Positions 45,838-54,845 of a stretch of 64,000 nt of DNA are shown in pieces. Location: positions 1-64,000 of the forward strand of contig NZ_DASQNA010000046.1 in assembly GCF_035645195.1 (NCBI RefSeq), written 5' to 3'. The DNA is from Paenibacillus sp. (GTDB taxonomy: Bacteria > Bacillota > Bacilli > Paenibacillales > YIM-B00363). Position numbers and translations under genes: made by a program. The first letter of the stretch is position 1; the number at the start of each line of letters is the position of its first letter. The notes beneath the pieces were generated by a model. The model was not told the origin of the DNA and did not search any database. It worked only from the letters and a program-made list of their open reading frames with translations.

Positions 45838-46558
45838 ACACCATCTTGTTGAACTCCTTGCGGAGCCTTTTAATAATGCGTTTTTCAAGCCGAGAAATGT
45901 AGGATTGGGATATACCGAGCAGATCCGCGACGTCCTTCTGCGTCTTCTCCTCTCCGTCCAACAACCCGAACCGCAGCTCCATAATGACGCGCTCCCGTTC
46001 GGTCAGCTTGTCGAGCGCCTTCTGCAACAGCTTTCGATCCACTTGCTCCTCGATGTTGCGGTAAATCGTGTCGTTTTCCGTGCCCAGGACATCGGAGAGC
46101 AGAAGCTCGTTCCCGTCCCAGTCGATGTTCAGCGGCTCGTCGAACGAAACCTCCGTCCGAATTTTGCTGTTTCTTCGCAAATACATTAAAATCTCATTTT
46201 CGATGCAGCGGGAAGCGTACGTGGCCAATTTGATCTTTTTGTCGGGATCGAACGTATTCACCGCTTTGATCAATCCGATCGTCCCGATCGATACCAAATC
46301 CTCGATATTGATGCCCGTATTCTCGAACTTGCGCGCGATGTAAACGACAAGGCGTAAATTGCGTTCGATCAGCATCGACCGAATGGCCGCGTCCCCCGTC
46401 GACAGCTTCGCCAGCAAATACTCCTCTTCTTCCCGCGTCAGCGGCGGAGGCAGCGCTTCGCTTCCCCCGATATAGTAGATTTCCTCGCTCTTTAACCGAA
46501 GCAGGAACAACAAGCGGTAATACCATATCGTCATCGTCAATTTCCATCGCAGCAGCAT
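45836..46558 (-). CDS. sigE: RNA polymerase sporulation sigma factor SigE (precursor)
   Basis: A 240-residue mother-cell sigma factor made as a precursor. The hydrophobic N-terminal pro-sequence (residues 1-30, [14 protein letters not shown]) tethers it until SpoIIGA cleaves it. Region 2 is [23 protein letters not shown] near 82-104; region 4 is [22 protein letters not shown] near 210. Directly downstream of spoIIGA and probably cotranscribed from the spoIIG promoter. Confidence 0.97.
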   Translation of the reverse strand: MLLRWKLTMTIWYYRLLFLLRLKSEEIYYIGGSEALPPPLTREEEEYLLAKLSTGDAAIRSMLIERNLRLVVYIARKFENTGINIEDLVSIGTIGLIKAVNTFDPDKKIKLATYASRCIENEILMYLRRNSKIRTEVSFDEPLNIDWDGNELLLSDVLGTENDTIYRNIEEQVDRKLLQKALDKLTERERVIMELRFGLLDGEEKTQKDVADLLGISQSYISRLEKRIIKRLRKEFNKMV

Positions 46559-46603
46559 AAGCCTTCCTCCTCGGTATTCTAGGTTGCGGGAACGTTTTTC
46601 CGT

Positions 46604-47548
46604 TTAAGGTACCATTGCGGGATGAATGATCGCTTGGTACGCGCCGTCGGCGCTCAAGGTTCCCCCGTCGATGCCGATCAGCACCTTCGTAACGTCCGTC
46701 TGTTGTCCGTCGCGAACGATAGTAACCCCGTCGGGCTTCATCGCCAGCATGAACGTCGTGTTGCCGTTGATGCCGCGGTACGGCACCAGCCGAAGTCGCT
46801 CCCTCCAGGGGAACGTTTCCTCCGCGCCCGCTTCCGCGCCGGCCGCCGTCTCGCCGAGCCACTGGAGCACGCGGTCCGCTTCGCGGGCGCGAATCGCCTC
46901 CAGCCAACGCTCCGGGATCGCGTCCTTCCATACGGCGGCTTCCATGACCATCACAGGTGTCCGAGTCAAAGGATCGTACAAATGATTGCCGGTATCGATC
47001 AAACCGGTGCAGCGATACGACGCTTCCCCGACGTTGACGACGACCTCTGCCAAAAATTCGGCCTTTTTTTCCTTCCGTTTCGCCCCGGCGTTCACCCTTC
47101 GGAAAGCCATGACGCCGACAGCGCCGGCGGCGACGACCGACCACAACGATACGCCAAGCGCGTATTGGAAACCGCCCGTGCTCGTGAACAAAATGCCGTT
47201 CCACACGTCGTGCGAAGACTGCAGCATGTAATGAACGCCTACGATCGTCCCGGCCGCCGCCGCATTCACGACGTAAAACGCCGCCAGCAATCCCGCGAAC
47301 CGGGCGAAACTTTTGTAGCCGAATGCTGTCATAATCATCATCGCTGAAAATAAACATTTAACTACAAATGAGTAGAAGACCGTCATCGCCGGAACGAACA
47401 TCATTAACACATACGACGCGCCGATGGCCGACGACAGTCCGACCCGCCATAGGGCCGGTTTGACGCTGCGCACTTTCGCTGCGGCAAGGAGCATCGCGAA
47501 ATCGAGCGCGAAATTGGTGAGAAATACGACGTCCAGGTACACGACCAT
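46604..47548 (-). CDS. spoIIGA: Sporulation sigma-E factor processing peptidase SpoIIGA
   Basis: A 314-residue protease. The N-terminal half has five membrane helices (about 5-150), the C-terminal half a retropepsin-like aspartic protease domain with the active-site triad in GLIDTGNHLYDP near 182. It cleaves pro-SigE at the asymmetric septum. The ATG overlaps the expected ribosome site region CGGAGGATG. The promoter upstream resembles the Spo0A-activated spoIIG promoter. Confidence 0.95.
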   Translation of the reverse strand: MVVYLDVVFLTNFALDFAMLLAAAKVRSVKPALWRVGLSSAIGASYVLMMFVPAMTVFYSFVVKCLFSAMMIMTAFGYKSFARFAGLLAAFYVVNAAAAGTIVGVHYMLQSSHDVWNGILFTSTGGFQYALGVSLWSVVAAGAVGVMAFRRVNAGAKRKEKKAEFLAEVVVNVGEASYRCTGLIDTGNHLYDPLTRTPVMVMEAAVWKDAIPERWLEAIRAREADRVLQWLGETAAGAEAGAEETFPWRERLRLVPYRGINGNTTFMLAMKPDGVTIVRDGQQTDVTKVLIGIDGGTLSADGAYQAIIHPAMVP

Positions 47549-47607
47549 GCGTTCATCCTCCGTTGCTGCCGGTCGGCGGGACGTGCGTGATATCGTCCAC
47601 GGAAGCT

Positions 47608-47641
47608 AGTATACCTGAACCCCGCTTCGAAAGTCTGTCTA
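47608..47641 (-). promoter_or_regulatory. spoIIG-type promoter with 22-bp spacer
   Basis: On the minus strand TAGACA (47636-47641) and TATACT (47608-47613) are separated by 22 bp. The long spacer and the TATACT match the unusual Spo0A-dependent spoIIG promoter of Bacillus subtilis. A Spo0A-box-like TGTCTAA lies across the -35. Confidence 0.7.
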
Positions 47642-47666
47642 AACCCGCTGTAAAAACGGCGCTTTT

Positions 47667-47690
47667 TTTGTCGACCGCATTTGTCGAACG
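47667..47690 (+). promoter_or_regulatory. Two Spo0A boxes upstream of spoIIGA
   Basis: TTTGTCGACCG (47667-47677) and TTTGTCGAACG (47680-47690) both contain the TGTCGA heart of the 0A box and lie 13 bp apart, about 65-90 bp upstream of the expected spoIIG start. This is where the upstream activating sites lie in Bacillus. Confidence 0.65.
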
Positions 47691-47968
47691 CCTCTCTCCT
47701 TTAGACGCCCTTGCAAGCTCTGCAACAATAGTGCTTTCCCCGAATTGTCCGCAATCGCGCATTTCGGCATGGACGCTTACCTCCCGCCCCCTTCTTCATC
47801 GTTTTACACGCCCCCTTTTTCGCCGTCGACATCCCAGTCCGTATGAATCACACCTTTACCCTAGCTTTTAACTGCCGATCTTCTAGCTTCATCGAATCGC
47901 TTTGAAACTTCGTGTTTTCACCGCGCGCAGCACCTTCCCGGCTCTTCCGGGTTGTACTTACCTCCCGT
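47691..47968. other. Intergenic stretch, no gene seen
   Basis: Pyrimidine-rich sequence between the Spo0A boxes and the first inverted core repeat. Short open frames exist but none has a ribosome site with matching composition or a recognisable domain. It probably belongs to the insertion that separates spoIIGA from ftsZ. Confidence 0.5.
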
Positions 47969-48092
47969 CTTACGCGCTATCCCATCGGCTCAGCCGTCAC
48001 CCTTCGAACCTCCCCGACGCATTTCTTACGTGATATCCCATCGACTCAGCAAACCAATGCAACTTCACTTACGCGATATCCCTGCGGCTCAG
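47969..48092 (-). repeat. Three inverted copies of the 25-bp core (left of transposase-like gene)
   Basis: Copies at 47969-47993, 48025-48049 and 48068-48092, each reading CTTACG, then TATCCC and GGCTCAG or a close variant on the plus strand; these are reverse complements of the copies to the right of the gene. Spacing is 56 and 43 bp. Confidence 0.85.
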
Positions 48093-48138
48093 CAAATACT
48101 TATCGCAGCATTTGTTTGCAGCCATTTACCATCAATCA

Positions 48139-48167
48139 TTGAAATGCGAACATTTGTTTGGTATAAT
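48139..48167 (+). promoter_or_regulatory. Promoter of the transposase-like gene
   Basis: TTGAAA (48139-48144), a 17-bp spacer and a perfect TATAAT (48162-48167), 34 bp before the GTG start. This is one of the best SigA matches in the window and argues that the gene is expressed. Confidence 0.7.
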
Positions 48168-48201
48168 GAGGGAAAGTTTTTGGAAATCGGTGGGATTTCT
48201 T

Positions 48202-49023
48202 GTGGAGGATATCGTTCAATTCTTCTACCAAAGAAAATGGCCTGACGGGTTTCGTTGCCCCCGGTGCGGACATTCAATCGCTTATACCATTCATTCGGAA
48301 AAGCGCTCCCTGCCCTTATACCAGTGTCAGGCTTGTAAACATCAAACGACCCTAACCGCCGGTACCGCTCTGGAGCGAAGCCGTACGCCCCTCGAAAAAT
48401 GGGCAGTCGCGATCCAAGCCATGTCCCGCGACGAAAGCATTAATGCCGTTCAATTAATGGGCATCATCGCCGTTACATATAAAACAGCTTGGTCCATGCT
48501 GAGAAAACTTCGTCAATGCATCAACCAGTGGGATGCGGCACAACCGTTGGTCGGCCGACTGGCAGCGGGTGCCGCCACGTATGGTACCCCCGCTTTTCGG
48601 ACATGCCTGCGATATCCCCACGAACGTCCGGTTATCGTTGGCATTTCGTATGACCGAACTGGAAATCCGATCTATACGAAAATGAAACCCGGCGATGCCG
48701 AACTGCTGCGGAACGCCTCGAAACGCCGACACTGGGAAAACGAATTTGTTCGGAACCATGTCAGAAGCGAGTTCCCCGTTCAGATCTTACCGCGCATCCC
48801 TTTTCACAAAAATGAGGACTTGCGCAGTGCATACTATTCCGCCACATCTTGGATCCATCGAACATTTCGCGGCATCAGCTCCCGATATTTAGAGCTGTAT
48901 TTTGATGAATATTGCTTTAGAATCAATATGCGGCTCCATGGTCAAAATCCAATTGAGGTGCTGCTATCCGCCTGCATGCAGACGTCGTCACACACATCAA
49001 TACGGATGGCTGCTGCAGCATAA
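48202..49023 (+). CDS. IS1595/ISXO2-like transposase-related protein lacking the expected catalytic motif
   Basis: A 273-residue protein. Residues 1-60 hold the IS1595-type zinc ribbon (RCPRCGH ... YQCQACKHQTTLTAGT) after the typical RKWPDGF. A helical domain (about 65-110) and a region collinear with the ISXO2-like DDE domain follow, ending in LELYFDEYCFRINMRL. Where active relatives have a DE-containing strand, this protein reads PLVGRLAAGAATYGT, with no acidic residue, and no clear second Asp is seen. The start is GTG with GGTGGGA six bases upstream. The reading frame is intact, and local GC is lower than in neighbours. No terminal inverted repeats are evident. Possibly a domesticated or decayed transposase. 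Confidence 0.7.
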   Translation: MEDIVQFFYQRKWPDGFRCPRCGHSIAYTIHSEKRSLPLYQCQACKHQTTLTAGTALERSRTPLEKWAVAIQAMSRDESINAVQLMGIIAVTYKTAWSMLRKLRQCINQWDAAQPLVGRLAAGAATYGTPAFRTCLRYPHERPVIVGISYDRTGNPIYTKMKPGDAELLRNASKRRHWENEFVRNHVRSEFPVQILPRIPFHKNEDLRSAYYSATSWIHRTFRGISSRYLELYFDEYCFRINMRLHGQNPIEVLLSACMQTSSHTSIRMAAAA

Positions 49024-49591
49024 TTTATTCAAATATTTAACGAAATTAATAAGTTATCACAATCGTAGGACAAGAGCAGGTTCTTAAGCACAAATAACGG
49101 CGAAAGTTAACATAAATAAGTACTTTGGGAAAATTTCAAACTAGTAAGCATAAGTAATCCCAGCTATCGGATATCGATTTTAAACCTCTTAAAGTGTGGA
49201 GAGAAATTACCTCCAAACGAACTCTCGCTCCATCCTAATGCGATGCATGTAATTATCTGAACCAATGGGATAACACGTAAGGCATCGAAGCGCGTGGTAG
49301 CCCAACCCCCAAACCGTCATCGTTGTAAATGCAGCGCTCCTCGTTACCGTCTGGTTGCCGAATGGACTCTCTCATTCGCTGATTTTAGGGGACAACGTGT
49401 TATTAATGACGTATCTTTCATTGCAGCCGGAACAGATCCAGAGGAACACCCCCTTACCAACTCGCGGAAGTCGTTAGTAAAACGATTTGGGAACGTACTG
49501 AGCCAATGGGATAATGGGTAGGAATGTGGAGGCCGCGTGGAGATCTGCAGAGAAAGTAGGAGAACGGGATGGGCACAGCGAGGCTTCCCTT
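49024..49591. other. AT-rich intergenic stretch with two isolated core repeats
   Basis: Lower-GC sequence after the transposase-like gene with no supported gene. Single copies of the 25-bp core lie at 49257-49281 and 49498-49522, both in the same direction as the array that follows. An open frame of 75 codons at 49294-49521 lacks a ribosome site. Confidence 0.55.
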
Positions 49592-50040
49592 CTGAGTCGA
49601 TGGTATAGCGCGTAAGCGTGCGCGGAGAGGCTTTCTGCTGAGCCGATGGGATAGCGCGTAAGCGTGCGCGGAGAGGCTCACTGCCTGAGCCGAAGGGATA
49701 GCGCGCGTAAGCGTGCGCGGAGAGGCTCACTGCTGAGCCGATGGGATAGCGCGTAAGCGTGCGCGGAGAGGCTCACTGCCTGAGTCGATGGGATAGCGCG
49801 TAAGCGTGCGCGGAGAGGCTCGTTGCTGAGCCGAAGGGATAGCGCGCGTAGGCGTGCGCGGAGAGGCTCACTGCCTGAGTCGATGGGATAGCGCGTAAGC
49901 GTGTGCGGAGAGGCTTACTGCCTGAGCCGATGGGATAGCGTGTAAGCGTGCGCGGAGAGGCTTACTGCCTGAGCCGAAGGGATAGCGCGTAAGCGTGCGC
50001 GGAGAGGCTCACTGCCTGAGCCGATGGGATAGCGAGTAAG
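49592..50040 (+). repeat. 46-49-bp tandem array, 10 units, carrying the 25-bp core
   Basis: Ten units; the terminal GTAAG recurs at 49612, 49658, 49707, 49753, 49800, 49848 (GTAGG), 49895, 49942, 49989 and 50036, mostly 47 bp apart. Each unit has CTGAGCCGATGGGATAGCGC plus GTAAG, then a CGTGCGCGGAGAGGCTCACTG spacer, which differs from the spacer at the 20.8 kb array although the core is shared. The units are more alike here than in the other array, suggesting recent amplification. Confidence 0.92.
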
Positions 50041-50056
50041 AGTCCGAGAGCATGCA

Positions 50057-50092
50057 AGAAGCCCCATCCGCGCAAAAGGCGGGTGGGGCTTC
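50057..50092 (-). terminator. Hairpin terminator after ftsZ
   Basis: A 14-bp GC-rich stem (GAAGCCCCACCCGC with its partner on the minus strand) just downstream of ftsZ; the T tract (TTCTTG) is weak. It lies 16 bp from the end of the tandem array. Confidence 0.6.
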
Positions 50093-50118
50093 GTTCGCGT
50101 TGATTCGTGATGTGACGA

Positions 50119-51234
50119 TTAGTCGTCCATCAGGTTTTTGTTGCGGTTGCGCAGGAATGTCGGGATGTCCAACTGGTCGCTGCTCGGCGTGTTGCCGAAC
50201 GGGCGAATGTTCGGTTGGGTCCGCGGCTCCGCGCCGTCGGAAGCGACGCCAGGGCGGCGAGGCGGCTGCGGCGCGCTTGGCTTATGCTCGAAGCCGGTTG
50301 CGATGACGGTGACCTTGATTTCTTCCTTCAAGGATTCGTCGATAATCGCGCCGAAGATCATGTTAACTTCCGGATCGGCTGCCGCGATGACGATTTCCGC
50401 CGCTTCGTTAACCTCGTACAAGCTGAGGTCCGCGCCGCCGGTAATGTTCATGATGACGCCGCGAGCGCCGTCGATCGACGTTTCGAGAAGCGGGCTCATG
50501 ATAGCGCGCTTCGCGGCTTCCGCCGCGCGGTTTTCGCCGCTGGCGCGACCGATGCCCATCAGCGCGGAGCCGCGCTCTGTCATGATCGTCTTTACGTCGG
50601 CGAAGTCGAGGTTGATCAGACCCGGAACGGCGATCAAGTCGGAGATGCCCTGCACGCCTTGGCGCAATACGTTATCCGCTTCGCGGAACGCTTCGAGCAT
50701 CGGGGTTTTCTTGTCGACGATTTCAAGCAGTCGGTCGTTCGGGATTACGATCAGCGTGTCGACCTTCTCTTTCAAGGCCGCGATGCCAAGCTCCGCTTGC
50801 GCTTGACGCTTGCGTCCTTCGAACGTAAACGGACGAGTCACAACGCCGACGGTCAGCGCGCCGCATTCGCGCGCGATGTCCGCGATGACCGGGGCTGCTC
50901 CCGTACCGGTGCCGCCGCCCATACCCGCCGTAACGAACACCATGTCGGCGCCTTTGAGCGCGTTGACGATCAGATCTTTCGACTCCTCGGCCGCTTTCTT
51001 GCCGACCTCCGGATTCGCGCCGGCGCCAAGACCCCGCGTCAGCTTGTCCCCGATCTGAAGCTTCGTTTCCGATTTCGCCAAGTGAAGCGCTTGTGCATCC
51101 GTGTTGACTGTAATAAATTCGACACCTTTAACGCCGTTATCGATCATTCGGTTGACAGCATTGCTTCCGCCGCCGCCAACGCCGATCACTTTAATTTGCG
51201 CTAGTTGGTCCATGTCGAGATCGAATTCTAACAT
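50119..51234 (-). CDS. ftsZ: Cell-division GTPase FtsZ
   Basis: A 371-residue tubulin homologue that forms the Z ring. [12 protein letters not shown] is near 20, the tubulin signature [13 protein letters not shown] near 105-117, and the synergy-loop region [11 protein letters not shown] near 207. A Pro-rich linker follows, and the C-terminal tail [11 protein letters not shown] binds FtsA, SepF and others. GGGGGAG precedes the ATG; 18 bp downstream of ftsA. Confidence 0.97.
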   Translation of the reverse strand: MLEFDLDMDQLAQIKVIGVGGGGSNAVNRMIDNGVKGVEFITVNTDAQALHLAKSETKLQIGDKLTRGLGAGANPEVGKKAAEESKDLIVNALKGADMVFVTAGMGGGTGTGAAPVIADIARECGALTVGVVTRPFTFEGRKRQAQAELGIAALKEKVDTLIVIPNDRLLEIVDKKTPMLEAFREADNVLRQGVQGISDLIAVPGLINLDFADVKTIMTERGSALMGIGRASGENRAAEAAKRAIMSPLLETSIDGARGVIMNITGGADLSLYEVNEAAEIVIAAADPEVNMIFGAIIDESLKEEIKVTVIATGFEHKPSAPQPPRRPGVASDGAEPRTQPNIRPFGNTPSSDQLDIPTFLRNRNKNLMDD

Positions 51235-51252
51235 GCAAGCTCCCCCTTGGCC

Positions 51253-52491
51253 CTAAATAAACTCATTAATCCAATTTTTGAACCGTTCGACAAGGCTCGG
51301 CTTGTTGGCGGAAGTTACCGCCTTGCGGCCGGCCGAGCTGCGGACGGAGACCGTGCTTCTCGTGCGCAGAAATTTAGCGACATAAGAGATTACGCCTACG
51401 CCGCTCGTGTAAGCCGGCTCTCGGACGCCGATGAAATCCGGTGAGGCGATGCGTACCGAAGTTTCGAGCACCGACTGCGCGACCGACAACAACGCCGGCA
51501 TGGAGACGGCGCCGCCAGTAAGCACATAGCCGCCAGCCAATTCGCCGGGCCTCATCCGTCTCACTTCGGCTTTGATGAGATCGAAGATTTCCTGCATGCG
51601 GGGCTCGATAATGCTTGCGAGATCGACTTGGGAGAACTCTTTCTCAACGTTGCTGCCAATGCGAGTCACCTTGAAGGTGGTGTCCGGAGCGGCGTCTTGA
51701 ATCGAGGCGCAACCGTATTTCAGCTTGATTTTTTCGGCGATCTCCACTTGCGTCCGAAGGCCGATCGTGATGTCGTTGGTCACGTATTCGCCGCCGATCG
51801 GCAGCGTAGAGGTAGCCGACAAAGTGCCGTTTTCGAAAATCGAAATCGTTGTGGCGCCTGCGCCGATGTCTACGAGCACGGTACCTAGGTTTTTCTCGTC
51901 CTTCGACAACGCCAGGTGACCTGCGGCAAGCGGCATGAGGATGAGACCCGCGACCTTGAGGTCCGCTTTCTCGACACAGCGGAGCAAGTTATGTATTGCG
52001 GTTTTGGCGCCTGTGATGACGATCGCTTCGACTTCCAAGCGAACGCCGATCATGCCTCTCGGATCGTGAATGCCTTCAAGGCCGTCCACGATGTACTGCT
52101 TCGGGACGATGCCGATAATCTCCCGTTCCGGAGGAAGGGCGATGACTTTGGCGGCCTGCAGCACGCGGTCGATATCGTCCCCGCCGATTTCGCGGTCTTC
52201 GTTGGAGACTGCGACGACGCCGTGGCTCGATTGCAGCTGGATATGATTGCCGGCAATCCCGACGTACACTTCCGATATCGTGACGCCGACCATCCGTTCC
52301 GAATGGTCGACGGCGCTCTTGATCGATTGCACCGTTTGATCTATATCAACGATGGCCCCTTTGCGAATACCTTCGGAATCGGCGGAGCCGACGCCTACGA
52401 TATTGATGGAGCCGCCTGTCACTTCTCCGATGATGGCGCGGACTTTGGACGTTCCGATGTCCAAGCTCACTATGATGTCGTTGCCGCTCAA
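51253..52491 (-). CDS. ftsA: Cell-division protein FtsA
   Basis: A 412-residue actin-fold membrane tether for FtsZ: phosphate-1 loop SLDIGTSKVRAIIGEV near 9-24, SHAQ-type insertion around 80-165, VLVDIGAGATTISIF near 203, and a C-terminal amphipathic helix (LVERFKNWINEFI). The start is TTG at 52491 with GGGAGGTG upstream. Transcribed with ftsZ. Confidence 0.96.
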   Translation of the reverse strand: MSGNDIIVSLDIGTSKVRAIIGEVTGGSINIVGVGSADSEGIRKGAIVDIDQTVQSIKSAVDHSERMVGVTISEVYVGIAGNHIQLQSSHGVVAVSNEDREIGGDDIDRVLQAAKVIALPPEREIIGIVPKQYIVDGLEGIHDPRGMIGVRLEVEAIVITGAKTAIHNLLRCVEKADLKVAGLILMPLAAGHLALSKDEKNLGTVLVDIGAGATTISIFENGTLSATSTLPIGGEYVTNDITIGLRTQVEIAEKIKLKYGCASIQDAAPDTTFKVTRIGSNVEKEFSQVDLASIIEPRMQEIFDLIKAEVRRMRPGELAGGYVLTGGAVSMPALLSVAQSVLETSVRIASPDFIGVREPAYTSGVGVISYVAKFLRTRSTVSVRSSAGRKAVTSANKPSLVERFKNWINEFI

Positions 52492-52673
52492 AGCGCTGGC
52501 ACCTCCCGAAATATTAAAGACTGTTTACGCAAGCACACAAGAACTTTATACATATTCAACACAAAAGTCAGATTCCCTCTTTTTTACCCATTCTTTTTGT
52601 TAATGTTGAAAATTATCAAAATCCATAAGGACAATTCTAACATGAGAACATGCGGTTGAATAGTGATTATTTG

Positions 52674-53456
52674 TCAAGGAGACAACCCAGAGCCGGGTTC
52701 CGCCTCCGGCGTTTCGAACGTTTCCGCGTAGTTCGTTTCCAGCAGCACGATGCGTCCCGTCGTTCTATCCTCGTTCTTCATATCATATACATAATCGTCA
52801 AGAAGAGAAATTTTTTCGGTAAGATAGGAGATCCTTGTCAGCACCTCGAAGTGGGATCTCGTGTACAAAACGATACGATCCGGATACCCCGTCGTCGGAC
52901 TGGGACGAATTTCGGAAACGTCCTGAAGCATTTCCGGCGGAATGGACGCAAGCGTTTCCGTCATGCGGCGTTTCAGCTCCGGGTCGTCCCAACCGGCCAA
53001 TATCGGCCGCGAAGCGGCATTTTCCACGTCGCCGTAAGGAACCGACGCTCCGTTCGACAAGAGCCCGGCGATATCGCCGTTTTCCGTTATTTCCAGGGCA
53101 ACGACCGGATATTCCTTCACCACGATCTTCACGACTCCAGGAAACGACTTTACCGTGTTCACCTGCTCCGCTGCGCCGAGACGCTTCACGCGCTCGTCGA
53201 GCTCCTCGCCGCTTACCGCGAAGAAATGATCTCCCACAGCTATGCCTGCGGCTTCGATAATTTGCTCGGTCGTCAGCAACCGATTGCCGGATACTTCGAT
53301 TACATGAATCTTGCTGAAGGACGATTGGAAAAACAGCACGCCGAGCAGCACGACAAAAAATAGAAACAAAAATATCAACAGCTTCCTGTTGCCTCTTCGG
53401 CGCGGCCGTTCGCCGCGTACGACGGGCATCGGCTCTTGACCCCGCAAAGATGTCAC
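52674..53456 (-). CDS. divIB: Cell-division protein DivIB/FtsQ
   Basis: A 260-residue bitopic protein: short basic cytoplasmic N-terminus, one membrane helix (about 24-45), a POTRA domain from about 50 (IHVIEVSGNRLLTTEQIIEAAGI) and a beta domain. It stabilises the divisome with FtsL and DivIC. The start is GTG at 53456 or, with better ribosome-site spacing, TTG at 53447. It lies between murA and ftsA. Confidence 0.92.
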   Translation of the reverse strand: MTSLRGQEPMPVVRGERPRRRGNRKLLIFLFLFFVVLLGVLFFQSSFSKIHVIEVSGNRLLTTEQIIEAAGIAVGDHFFAVSGEELDERVKRLGAAEQVNTVKSFPGVVKIVVKEYPVVALEITENGDIAGLLSNGASVPYGDVENAASRPILAGWDDPELKRRMTETLASIPPEMLQDVSEIRPSPTTGYPDRIVLYTRSHFEVLTRISYLTEKISLLDDYVYDMKNEDRTTGRIVLLETNYAETFETPEAEPGSGLSP

Positions 53457-53542
53457 CGCCTTCGTCGACAGTTTGTCTCATACCCTGCAATAAGACAGTC
53501 CCCCCCGAGCCCGGAAGGGACGTACGTTCGCATGCTATAACG

Positions 53543-54829
53543 TTACATCGAGCTGGCGATTCGATCCGCCAACACGTTCGACGTCCGCTCGATTCGGCCG
53601 CCCAGTCTTCGAAACATCGTTTCGATCGACTCGTAGCCGCGGTCGATATGATGGATTTGTTCGACGACCGTCCTGCCCGTCGCAGCTAAGCCCGCGATGA
53701 CGAGAGCCGCGCCCGCGCGCAGATCGGTCGCTTCCACGGTCGCGCCGTACAACCGGGGCACGCCGCGAATGAAGGCGGAGTTGAAATCGACACGAATGTC
53801 GGCGCCCATGACGGACAATTCGTGCACATGTTTGAACCGACCCTCGAACACGGTCTCCTTCATGACGCTCAATCCGTCCGCAAGCGACAGCAGCACCATC
53901 ATCTGCGCCTGCAAATCGGTCGGGAACGAAGGATACGGACTCGTGACGATCCGTTCGACTGCCCGCGGCCGCCCCACGCCGACTACGTTCATTATATCAT
54001 CGTCGATCGCGATTTGAACACCGGCGCGCCGCAGCGCGTGAATCACAGACGTCAAATGTGCGGGCACCACGCCTTCCAGCGCGACGCTGCCGCGCGTCGC
54101 TCCGGCCGCGACCATCAAAGTACCGGCGACGATCCGGTCGGGGATGACGCGGTGCTCGCAAGGGGATAACCGCTCGACGCCTTCGATCGTGATCGTGTCG
54201 GTGCCGGCTCCGATGATTTTGGCGCCCATCCGGTTCAAGAACAGCTGCAGATCGGAGATCTCCGGCTCGCGCGCCGCGTTCGAAATCGTCGTAATGCCTT
54301 CCGCCGTCACGGCCGCCATCATCAGGTTCTCCGTGGCGCCTACGCTCGGGAAGTCGAGCACGATGTCGGCGCCTTTCAATCGTTTCGCCTGACACACCAC
54401 TTTATTTTCCGTCTCCGTCACCAAGGCGCCGAGCGCCTTCAAACCGTTCAAATGTAAATCGATTTTCCGCTCTCCGATGGCGCATCCGCCCGGCTGATAG
54501 ATCGTTACTTCGCCGAATCTGGCGAGAAGCGGCCCCATCAAAAAGATGGAAGACCTCATTCTGCTCATTAATGTCTCGGGAATTTCCGAGGTGTTCACGT
54601 TTTGCGTATCTACGACCGCGCTTCTCCCGGTCAACGACGCGTCCGCGCCGAGCGAGCGCAAAATATCGAGCATGACGTGAATGTCGAGCAAGTTCGGCAC
54701 GTTCTCGATGACGACCTTGCCGCCTGCGAGAACGGAAGCGGCCAATATCGGAAGCGCCGCGTTCTTCGCCCCCTCGATCCGCACCGCGCCTTGGAGCGGC
54801 CGTCCACCGTCGATTACTAATTTCTCCAA
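53543..54829 (-). CDS. murA: UDP-N-acetylglucosamine 1-carboxyvinyltransferase
   Basis: A 428-residue EPSP-synthase-fold enzyme for the first committed step of peptidoglycan synthesis. The catalytic Cys lies in YQPGGCAIGERKIDLH near residue 106, with substrate-binding Lys-Asn in VRIEGAKNAALP near 18-29. The TTG at 54829 follows GGAGGT by six bases; longer frames overlap murB. Placed between murB and divIB. Confidence 0.95.
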   Translation of the reverse strand: MEKLVIDGGRPLQGAVRIEGAKNAALPILAASVLAGGKVVIENVPNLLDIHVMLDILRSLGADASLTGRSAVVDTQNVNTSEIPETLMSRMRSSIFLMGPLLARFGEVTIYQPGGCAIGERKIDLHLNGLKALGALVTETENKVVCQAKRLKGADIVLDFPSVGATENLMMAAVTAEGITTISNAAREPEISDLQLFLNRMGAKIIGAGTDTITIEGVERLSPCEHRVIPDRIVAGTLMVAAGATRGSVALEGVVPAHLTSVIHALRRAGVQIAIDDDIMNVVGVGRPRAVERIVTSPYPSFPTDLQAQMMVLLSLADGLSVMKETVFEGRFKHVHELSVMGADIRVDFNSAFIRGVPRLYGATVEATDLRAGAALVIAGLAATGRTVVEQIHHIDRGYESIETMFRRLGGRIERTSNVLADRIASSM

Positions 54830-54845
54830 AGTCCCACCTCCGGAA

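Noticed and set aside
48093-49100. A complete insertion sequence with terminal inverted repeats and target duplication
   Set aside because: I could not find matching termini or a duplicated target next to the gene; only the 25-bp core copies flank it.
49294-49521. 75-codon frame right of the transposase-like gene
   Set aside because: No ribosome site, composition unlike neighbours, overlaps a copy of the core repeat.
49592-50040. Possible CRISPR array
   Set aside because: The unit is repeated as a whole including the spacer, which is nearly identical between units; CRISPR spacers would be unique, and no cas gene is present.
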